DNA of 7,972 nucleotides from an uncultured Ruminococcus sp. (GTDB lineage: Bacteria > Bacillota > Clostridia > UBA1212 > UBA1255). Under the pieces are notes generated by a model. It made no database searches. It was not told the origin of the DNA and saw nothing but the letters and a program-made list of their open reading frames with translations. How positions within the stretch are numbered: the first letter of the stretch is position 1; every line of letters starts with the position of its first letter. A program made the translations under genes and the position numbers. This document shows, piece after piece, positions 1 through 7,972 of this stretch. The stretch is from the NCBI GenBank assembly GCA_902782885.1, contig CACZOW010000064.1:1-7972 (forward strand), in the 5' to 3' direction.

Positions 1-2807
<2,807 letters not shown>

Positions 2808-2828
2808 ATTGTTCCTCCTGAGTAAGAA

Positions 2829-3755
2829 TCAGCCCTTCGCAGCGATCACTTTGTCCGCGATCTGCTGAGCGGTCAGGCCGTATTTTTCCAGCAGCGCCGC
2901 AGGAGTGCCGGATTTGCCGTATTTCTCCTGAACGCCGATCATTTTGACTTTGCAGGGGTAGTTTTCGGAAAGCGCTTCGCAGACCGCGCCGCCCAGACCG
3001 CCGGCAATGTTGTGCTCCTCGACAGTGACGATGAAACCAGTTTCCTTCGCGCACTTCACGAGCAGTTCGGTGTCAATGGGCTTGATGGTATGGATGTCAA
3101 CGACTCTCGCGTCGATGCCGCGCTCCGCCAGGATGTCCGCCGCCTTCAGCGATTCCTGGACCATAAGACCGGTGGCGACCAGCGTGACGTCTTTGCCGTC
3201 TCTCACAGTTACGCCTTTGCCGATCTCAAATTTGAAATCTTCGCCGTGCACGGCTTCCACGCCCAGTCTGCCCAGCCGGATATATACGGGACCGTTGTAG
3301 TCGATCGCCGCTTTGATGGCGCGGTTGGTCTCGATCTCGTCGCAGGTGCTGATGACCGTCATGTTCGGGAGCGCGCGCATTACCGCGAGGTCTTCCAGGC
3401 ACTGGTGGGAAGCGCCGTCCTCGCCTACCGTAAGGCCCGCGTGAGTAGCGCAGATCTTAACGTTCAGTTTGGGATAGCAGATGGAATTGCGGATCTGCTC
3501 GCAGGCGCGCTCCGACGCGAAGATCGCGAAGGTGCTGGCGAAAACGATCTTGCCGCAGGTGGCTAGACCCGCCGCTACGCACATCATATCCGCTTCGGCG
3601 ATACCCATATTGAAATGTCTTTCAGGAAATACTTTTTTAAACGTGTCGGTCTTGGTGGATTTGGACAGGTCCGCGTCGAGGACGATGATGCGCTCGTCGG
3701 AACCGTACTGCGCCAAAGCGTTACCGTATGCTTCTCTTGTAGCAACTTTTCCCAT
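2829..3755 (-). CDS. Transketolase, C-terminal subunit (split transketolase)
   Basis: Second half of a two-polypeptide transketolase, 308 residues, carrying the pyrimidine-binding and C-terminal domains; it works with the neighbouring N-terminal subunit to transfer C2 ketol units between pentose, tetrose and triose phosphates in the cytoplasm, using thiamine diphosphate. Seen: LDADLS (residues 26-31), FNMGIAEADMM with the probable catalytic Glu54 that activates the cofactor, HAGLTVGEDGASHQ (105-118) with the conserved His117, GPVYIRLGR, DIHTIKPID and EEHNIAGGLGGAV in the C-terminal domain. A TTG at 3764 in the same frame could extend the protein by three residues, but it lies only 1 base from the AGGAGG at 3766-3771, so the ATG at 3755 (10 bases away) is the better start. 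It begins 5 bases after the N-terminal subunit stops, implying translational coupling and equal subunit supply. A related split enzyme with another ketose substrate cannot be excluded from sequence alone. Confidence 0.95.
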   Translation of the reverse strand: MGKVATREAYGNALAQYGSDERIIVLDADLSKSTKTDTFKKVFPERHFNMGIAEADMMCVAAGLATCGKIVFASTFAIFASERACEQIRNSICYPKLNVKICATHAGLTVGEDGASHQCLEDLAVMRALPNMTVISTCDEIETNRAIKAAIDYNGPVYIRLGRLGVEAVHGEDFKFEIGKGVTVRDGKDVTLVATGLMVQESLKAADILAERGIDARVVDIHTIKPIDTELLVKCAKETGFIVTVEEHNIAGGLGGAVCEALSENYPCKVKMIGVQEKYGKSGTPAALLEKYGLTAQQIADKVIAAKG

Positions 3756-3760
3756 TATAA

Positions 3761-4627
3761 TCAAGCCTCCTTAACTTTTGCGATCTCAGCTTCGATCTCA
3801 GCCAGCTTCGCGTCAAGTTCGGCGATAGCCTGGTCTCTCTGCTCCTGGTTGGGCGCTTTGCCGTGCCAGCCGTAGTTGTCTTCCATGAACGAAACGCCGC
3901 GGCCTTTGTGGCAGTAGCACACTACCATCGTAGGCTTGCCTTTCATGCGTTTGGCAAGTTCCATTGCCGCCTTGAGTCCTTCGATGTCGTGGCCGTCGGT
4001 CTCGATGACGTTCCAGCCGAAAGCGCGGAATTTGTCGGCAATAGGCGTCGGATTCATGACGTCGGTGATGTTGCCGTCGATCTGAAGGCCGTTGAAGTCA
4101 ACGAACGCGCACAGATTGTCCAGTTTGTAATGCGCCGCGGCCATAGCGGCCTCCCAGACGAGGCCTTCCTCAAGCTCGCCGTCGCCCAGGATAGAGTACA
4201 CGCGGTAATCCTTCTTATCGATCTTTCCGGCCAGCGCCATACCTACGGCGGTGGAAATGCCCTGTCCCAGCGAACCGGTGGACATATCGCAGCCCGGCAC
4301 GTAATTCATGCTGGGATGGCCTTCAAGGTAGCTGTCGATGCGGCGGAATGTATAAAGATCCTTCTCCGGGAAGAAGCCCCGGCATGCCAGGGTCGCGTAA
4401 AGCGCGGGTGCGCAGTGTCCCTTTGAAAGTACAAATCGATCCCGGTCCGCCCATTTGGGGTTCTTGGGATCGACGCGCATTTCTTCGAAGTAAAGCGTGG
4501 TAAAAATGTCGGTGCAGGAAAGCGAGCCGCCGGGATGACCCGAATTCGCGGAAAAGACTTCATCGATGATGTACTTACGGATGATAGTCGCTTGCTTCTG
4601 TAACTCAAGCAGTCTGAGCTTGTCCAT
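3761..4627 (-). CDS. Transketolase, N-terminal subunit (split transketolase)
   Basis: First half of a two-polypeptide transketolase, 288 residues, equivalent to the diphosphate-binding domain of full-length transketolase (about 620-660 residues). Seen: SGHPGGSLS (residues 29-37, His31), RDRFVLSKGHCAPALYA (His71), EGHPSMN (His104), TGSLGQGIS (117-125), and the thiamine diphosphate motif GDGELEEG (148-155) running to the metal ligand Asn179 in VDFNGLQ; WHGKAPN follows near the C-terminus. These histidines match the conserved active-site histidines of yeast transketolase by motif. The last ~30 residues are rich in Ala, Glu and Lys and probably form a helix. The ATG at 4627 has GGAGG (4636-4640) 8 bases upstream and lies 17 bases after rpiB. 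Role: with the next gene, non-oxidative pentose phosphate shuffling. Split transketolases are common in Clostridia and archaea, so the split is natural and not a frameshift: each half has its own ribosome site and the stop is clean. Confidence 0.95.
   Translation of the reverse strand: MDKLRLLELQKQATIIRKYIIDEVFSANSGHPGGSLSCTDIFTTLYFEEMRVDPKNPKWADRDRFVLSKGHCAPALYATLACRGFFPEKDLYTFRRIDSYLEGHPSMNYVPGCDMSTGSLGQGISTAVGMALAGKIDKKDYRVYSILGDGELEEGLVWEAAMAAAHYKLDNLCAFVDFNGLQIDGNITDVMNPTPIADKFRAFGWNVIETDGHDIEGLKAAMELAKRMKGKPTMVVCYCHKGRGVSFMEDNYGWHGKAPNQEQRDQAIAELDAKLAEIEAEIAKVKEA
3766..3771 (-). promoter_or_regulatory. Ribosome binding site AGGAGG for transketolase C-terminal subunit
   Basis: A perfect AGGAGG lies inside the last codons of the N-terminal subunit gene (its Lys-Glu-Ala-stop end). 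It sits 10 bases before the ATG at 3755 and only 1 base before the in-frame TTG at 3764, which decides the start in favour of the ATG. Its position inside the upstream gene suggests that ribosomes finishing the first subunit help to start the second. Confidence 0.8.
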
Positions 4628-4644
4628 AGATGATTCCTCCAGTT

Positions 4645-5130
4645 TTATTGTTCTTTTTTACAGCGGCGCGCGGGCTTATTCGCGGCCGGATAATTGCTTT
4701 TTTCGATCTCTTTGAGATAATCGATGCGTTTCTGATGTCTGCCGCCTTCGAACTCCGCGTCCAGCCAGGCGTCAACGATCATCTTTGCGAGTTCGGTTCC
4801 CACGACGCGGGCGCCGAAGCAAAGAATGTTGGAATCGTTGTGCTGCTTGGACAATTTGGCGGAAAACGGCTCGGAGCACACGCAGGCGCGGATGCCGTTG
4901 ACTTTGTTGGCGGCAATGGAAATGCCTACGCCGGTACCGCAGATGCAGATACCGCGTTCGCACTCGCCGGATGCCACGGCGCGGGCAACTTTTTCGCCGT
5001 ATTCCGCATAGTTGCAGGACTCGGGACTGTTCGTACCGAAGTCCTTCACCTCTATGCCGCGGCTTTCCAGATGCTGTTTGATGATATTCTTCAGCTCGAT
5101 GGCCGAATGATCGTTTCCGATTGCATACAT
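4645..5130 (-). CDS. rpiB: Ribose-5-phosphate isomerase B (RpiB/LacAB family)
   Basis: Interconverts ribose-5-phosphate and ribulose-5-phosphate in the cytoplasm, feeding the pentose phosphate pathway; 161 residues. Seen: the N-terminal MYAIGNDHS (Asp7-His8), ICICGTGVGISIAANKVNGIRA with Cys64, which corresponds to the catalytic Cys of the E. coli type of enzyme, KQHNDSNILCFGARVVG, and the closing EFEGGRHQKRIDYL block that binds phosphate. The family is usually near 145-150 residues; the extra is a basic Pro/Ala/Lys/Arg tail after SNYPA. A TTG at 5157 would add nine residues (TPGGVYKA) but its codons would cover the ribosome site, so the ATG at 5130 is preferred; its GGAGG (5144-5148) is 13 bases away, longer than usual. 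First gene of the cluster with both transketolase subunits 17 bases downstream, which supports a pentose phosphate role. An allose-6-P isomerase or LacA/LacB role is less likely in this context. Confidence 0.94.
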   Translation of the reverse strand: MYAIGNDHSAIELKNIIKQHLESRGIEVKDFGTNSPESCNYAEYGEKVARAVASGECERGICICGTGVGISIAANKVNGIRACVCSEPFSAKLSKQHNDSNILCFGARVVGTELAKMIVDAWLDAEFEGGRHQKRIDYLKEIEKSNYPAANKPARRCKKEQ

Positions 5131-5143
5131 AGCTTTATAAACA

Positions 5144-5148
5144 CCTCC
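5144..5148 (-). promoter_or_regulatory. Ribosome binding site GGAGG for rpiB
   Basis: GGAGG stands 13 bases before the rpiB ATG at 5130. No other in-frame ATG, GTG or TTG lies between them. The spacing is wider than the 6-10 bases seen at the other genes here, so initiation may be weaker or depend on RNA folding of the leader. Confidence 0.6.
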
Positions 5149-5172
5149 GGGGGTCAAAAAGCCCCAAATGTC

Positions 5173-5201
5173 ATTATATACCCTGCAGGTGGGAAAAGCA
5201 A
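5173..5201 (-). promoter_or_regulatory. Probable sigma-A promoter driving rpiB-tktN-tktC-nifJ
   Basis: On the minus strand, TTGCTT (5201-5196) and a perfect TATAAT (5178-5173) are separated by exactly 17 bases, the ideal spacing. Transcription would start near 5166-5170, leaving a leader of about 36-40 bases before the rpiB ATG. The region is the only real intergenic gap in the window (5131-5219). The -35 matches consensus at only the TTG plus position. A perfect TTGACA also occurs at 5218-5213, but it is 34 bases from the TATAAT and so cannot pair with it. Confidence 0.6.
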
Positions 5202-5219
5202 GAAAAGAATAATGTCAAT

Positions 5220-6617
5220 TCACTTCACCCGCAGGAGCCCCTCTTCCGTGACCTCGATCTCCGCGATCGCCGGCCTTTCGCTGAAATCGGGGCCGTAAAA
5301 CGCCGTGGTATACAGTTTGCCGTCTTTGGAGAAGAACAGGTTATTGTGCCCTCCGTACTGCAAAAGGAGCCGCCGTTCGCTGTACGGACCGAATAAATTG
5401 TCAGAAAACACATAGAAACTGTCGTAAGTCTGGAACGGCGTGCCGTCGGCGCGGTAATGGATGCAGTACGTGGAGGAGCACAGATAATACACCCCATCCA
5501 GCTTGATCATATAGCAGCCCTCGAATCCCGCCTGTATGCCGCTCGCGCTTTTGAGCGCCCGGCGCGGTCCTTTCAGCGCCGTGAGGTCATCGTTCAGTTC
5601 CGCGATCTGCCCGTCGGACCAGATGGCGTATATCCTGCCCCCGTCCTCAAAAAGCGTAGCATCGATGTAGTCGAACATAGGCGAATCCGAAACGTCCTCG
5701 TACGGTCCTTCCGGCAGACCGGTGGTGCTTTTAAGCAGCGAACCGGACATGGAGCCCCAGCCCAGCGAGTAACAGATCCAGTACGTGCCTTTCAGATAGT
5801 GCAGTTCCGGCGCCCAGATCGGAGATTCGTCCCCCAGAATATCTTTCTGCCAGGTGGCATCGCGTTCGTAGCTCCACACCGCGCCAAGATCCTTCCACGC
5901 GGACAGATCGTCGGAACGGTAAATGTGTATCTCGCGGGTGTTGTGCCAGTCTTTGGGCTCGTACGTGCCGATCAGGTAATAATGCCCGTCGGGCGCGTTC
6001 AGCACGAAGGGGTCCCGCATGTGTATATCCGCCATCGGTCTCAGCGGTTCCGACGGTATGCCGCCGAAGCTCGGGGCTTCCGCGGACAATTCATACTCCG
6101 AATCCGCCGCGAACAACGGCTGTTTTCCCTCCTGATACCGGTACCCGACGTTGAGCTTGTAAAACGCCCCCGCCTTAAAAGTAACGTTATCGTCGTACGG
6201 TTCCGTATGGAGTTCGTTGTACGTCACGGTAATATCCGTATCGGATACGCCGGAAAGCTTAAGGTGCTGGTTTCCGTCTTCGGCAAAGCAAATGTACGCG
6301 GAAGCCCTGACATATCTCGCCTGAGCCAGTTCGGCGCAGTCCGGCAGTGTACTGAAGTCCGGCACAATACCGCTCCAGAGTGCTTCCGCCGCATTTTTGC
6401 CTGTAAACAGGCTTAGCTTTACACCACGTGAGAAGTTCAGATAATCATCTATCAGTTCCCGCTCCGCTTCGGTATACGTCATAAACTCTTTCATTTTGAA
6501 CGATCCTTTCCTGCCGCAGCCGGGCAGCACGGACAATATCAGCATTGCCGCCAGGAGCGCGGTCAACGCTATACGAACCGCGGGATTGCCGCCTCCCCGT
6601 ACGTTCCGGCGCATCAT
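5220..6617 (-). CDS. Glycoside hydrolase family 43 lipoprotein (arabinofuranosidase/xylosidase-like)
   Basis: Predicted exported lipoprotein of 465 residues. Residues 1-34 form a lipoprotein signal: Arg-rich start, hydrophobic stretch ALTALLAAMLILSV, then lipobox LPGC with Cys34 as the lipid-anchored residue, so the enzyme should sit outside on the membrane. Residues ~40-190 are an N-terminal region I cannot assign. From ~195 it is a five-bladed propeller of the GH43 type: MRDPFVL gives the likely general base Asp202, APELHY (269-274) is a typical blade motif, YIDATLF gives the likely Asp319 modulator, GFEGCYMIK the likely acid Glu366, and GGHNNLFF a conserved His. The family mostly cleaves arabinose or xylose linkages in plant arabinan and xylan; the substrate is not readable here. 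The ATG at 6617 overlaps the argH stop as ATGA; a second ATG follows directly. A weak GGGAG (6629-6633) lies 11 bases upstream. Confidence 0.88.
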   Translation of the reverse strand: MMRRNVRGGGNPAVRIALTALLAAMLILSVLPGCGRKGSFKMKEFMTYTEAERELIDDYLNFSRGVKLSLFTGKNAAEALWSGIVPDFSTLPDCAELAQARYVRASAYICFAEDGNQHLKLSGVSDTDITVTYNELHTEPYDDNVTFKAGAFYKLNVGYRYQEGKQPLFAADSEYELSAEAPSFGGIPSEPLRPMADIHMRDPFVLNAPDGHYYLIGTYEPKDWHNTREIHIYRSDDLSAWKDLGAVWSYERDATWQKDILGDESPIWAPELHYLKGTYWICYSLGWGSMSGSLLKSTTGLPEGPYEDVSDSPMFDYIDATLFEDGGRIYAIWSDGQIAELNDDLTALKGPRRALKSASGIQAGFEGCYMIKLDGVYYLCSSTYCIHYRADGTPFQTYDSFYVFSDNLFGPYSERRLLLQYGGHNNLFFSKDGKLYTTAFYGPDFSERPAIAEIEVTEEGLLRVK

Positions 6618-7972
6618 TCTGCGATCAGCTCCCGCACTGCCGCGATCTGCGCGGCCACCGAGAGGGGCGCTGTTCCGCCGAAACTCGTGCGCCGCTTAAC
6701 GCACTTATCCAGGTCGATGGCGTCGTACACGTCAGGCCCGAACACCGGATCAAACTTTTTATATTCTTCTATCGGCAGCGTTTCCAGCACGCAGCCGCGC
6801 TTTATGCATTCGCTCACTATACGGCCGGAGATCTTGTACGCGTCCCGGAACGCGAGCCCTTTGCCCACCAGATAGTCCGCCAGGTCCGTGGCGTTGATGA
6901 AGCCCTCTCCCGCCGCTTTGCGCATCCGTTCGGGCCGCGCGCGCATCGTCCGGATCATGCCCGCTGTTATATCAAGGCATGCTTTGACCGTGTCGCACGC
7001 GTCGAAGATGCTCTCCTTGTCTTCCTGCATATCTTTGTTGTACGCCAGCGGAAGGCCTTTAAGCAGCGTCAGCAGCGTCACCAGATCGCCGTACACCCGG
7101 CCGGTCCTGCCGCGCACCAGCTCCGCCATATCCGGATTCTTTTTCTGGGGCATTATCGACGAGCCGGTGGTGAACGCATCGGACAATTCCACGAATCCGA
7201 ACTCCCAGGACGACCACAGCACCAGCTCCTCCGAAAGCCGCGACAGGTGCATCATTACGATGGCAATATCCGCCGCCAGCTCCACACAGAAATCCCGGTC
7301 CGACACGCCGTCGATCGAATTCAGGCACACTTTTTCCATGCCGAGCTTTTCCGCCTCGGATCTGCGGTCCGTGGGGTACGTCGTCCCCGCCAGTGCGCAG
7401 CTGCCGATAGGCGAAATATTGATGCGCTTCCGGCAGTCGGAGAGCCGCTCAATGTCGCGCAGCAGCATCATCGCGTAACACATCAGCTGGTGGCCGAACG
7501 TTATCGGCTGCGCCCGCTGCATATGCGTGTAGCCCGGCATAACGGTGTCCTTATATTCCTCCGCCCGGTCGCACAGCGCCGCAATCAGCTCGCGCACCCG
7601 GCCGCTTATGTCATCCGTCTCGTCCCGCAGGTACAGGCGGGCGTCCAGCGCCACCTGATCGTTGCGGCTGCGGGCGGTGTGCAGTTTTTTGCCCAGCTCG
7701 CCCAGCCGGTCGGTGAGCACCTGCTCCACGAACATATGGATATCTTCCGCGCCGGGATCTATAGCGAGCCGTCCCGCGTCGAGGTCGTCGAGTATCGTCT
7801 GAAGTCCGTCGATCAGCGCATCCGCCTCTCCCGCTTCTATAATCCCGGTCTCCCCCAGCATCGCCGCGTGCGCCATACTGCCCCGGATATCCTGCCGGTA
7901 CATCCGGCGGTCAATACCGATCGAAGAATTGAACTCGTCCGCCGCTTTATCGGTATTGCCGTCCGTGCGGCC
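6614..7972 (-). CDS. argH: Argininosuccinate lyase, partial (N-terminal codons beyond right edge)
   Basis: Splits argininosuccinate into arginine and fumarate, the last step of arginine biosynthesis; cytoplasmic homotetramer of the fumarase/aspartase superfamily. The frame is open to the right edge with 452 residues visible. The first visible residues, GRTDGNTDKAADEFNSSIGIDRR in part, align with the family's start just after the usual M-x-LWG, so only about five codons are missing. The ATG at 7903 is an internal Met (before YRQDIRGS) and not the start. Seen: HTARSRNDQV, GYTHMQRAQPITF with the catalytic His (visible residue 150), the superfamily signature GSSIMPQKKNPD with the catalytic Ser (visible residues 271-272), and the C-terminal RTSFGGTAP. 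Its TGA overlaps the start of the GH43 gene. In many genomes argG lies directly upstream; that would be outside this window. Confidence 0.97.
   Translation of the reverse strand, partial: GRTDGNTDKAADEFNSSIGIDRRMYRQDIRGSMAHAAMLGETGIIEAGEADALIDGLQTILDDLDAGRLAIDPGAEDIHMFVEQVLTDRLGELGKKLHTARSRNDQVALDARLYLRDETDDISGRVRELIAALCDRAEEYKDTVMPGYTHMQRAQPITFGHQLMCYAMMLLRDIERLSDCRKRINISPIGSCALAGTTYPTDRRSEAEKLGMEKVCLNSIDGVSDRDFCVELAADIAIVMMHLSRLSEELVLWSSWEFGFVELSDAFTTGSSIMPQKKNPDMAELVRGRTGRVYGDLVTLLTLLKGLPLAYNKDMQEDKESIFDACDTVKACLDITAGMIRTMRARPERMRKAAGEGFINATDLADYLVGKGLAFRDAYKISGRIVSECIKRGCVLETLPIEEYKKFDPVFGPDVYDAIDLDKCVKRRTSFGGTAPLSVAAQIAAVRELIAE

Noticed and set aside
5149..5165. Rho-independent terminator after the GH43 gene
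   Set aside because: The only stem is four or so G-C pairs and the U run lies in the loop, not after the stem; it also lies downstream of the rpiB promoter.
5213..5218. Perfect TTGACA as -35 box
   Set aside because: It is 34 bases from the TATAAT and no acceptable -10 box lies 16-18 bases after it.
4630..5298. 222-residue plus-strand open frame covering rpiB and the intergenic gap
   Set aside because: It is the in-register mirror of rpiB, with low-complexity Ala/Gly/Val content and no family resemblance; its C-terminal part only runs through the promoter region.
5457..6416. 319-residue plus-strand open frame opposite the GH43 gene
   Set aside because: In-register mirror of a gene with a clear signal peptide and catalytic motifs; Arg/Val-rich composition typical of antisense translation.
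6516..6617. Tat export signal in the GH43 lipoprotein (RR near the start)
   Set aside because: The arginine pair lacks the hydrophobic residues of the Tat consensus after it; the LPGC lipobox fits ordinary Sec lipoprotein export.
6614..7903. argH beginning at the ATG at 7903
   Set aside because: The frame continues open upstream to the edge and encodes the conserved N-terminal part of argininosuccinate lyase, so this Met is internal.

Overview
The window reads as a stretch of anaerobic Bacillota chromosome, most likely from a Clostridia-type gut or rumen fermenter. The reasons are a clostridial-style one-polypeptide pyruvate:ferredoxin oxidoreductase, a two-subunit (split) transketolase, strong AGGAGG-type ribosome binding sites, a secreted glycosidase lipoprotein, and fairly GC-rich DNA. 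The exact genus cannot be read from the sequence.

All six genes lie on the minus strand, so transcription runs from high to low coordinates. In that order they are: argH (7972-6614, first few codons beyond the right edge), a glycoside hydrolase family 43 lipoprotein (6617-5220) overlapping argH by 4 bases, an 89-base gap with a plausible sigma-A promoter, rpiB (5130-4645), the transketolase N-terminal subunit (4627-3761), the transketolase C-terminal subunit (3755-2829), and a pyruvate:ferredoxin oxidoreductase, nifJ/por type (2807 to beyond the left edge). Apart from the 89-base gap the window is essentially all coding. I see no RNA genes, mobile elements, CRISPR arrays or convincing rho-independent terminators.

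The four genes rpiB, tktN, tktC and nifJ are separated by only 17, 5 and 21 bases, each gap holding or adjoining a ribosome binding site, and look like one operon. Together they can interconvert pentose phosphates (RpiB), move C2 units to make fructose-6-P and glyceraldehyde-3-P (transketolase), and oxidise the resulting pyruvate to acetyl-CoA with reduced ferredoxin (PFOR). The GH43 gene just upstream belongs to a family that commonly releases arabinose or xylose, so a pentose-to-acetyl-CoA theme is plausible but inferred. argH, the last step of arginine synthesis, does not fit that theme and appears to be the end of a separate transcription unit that also carries the GH43 gene.

The two edge-truncated genes (nifJ and argH) have no complete start-to-stop frame in the window and are easily missed. 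Nearly all the long plus-strand open frames are mirror images of these six genes. I found no clear sign of an undescribed system; the findings below are modest.
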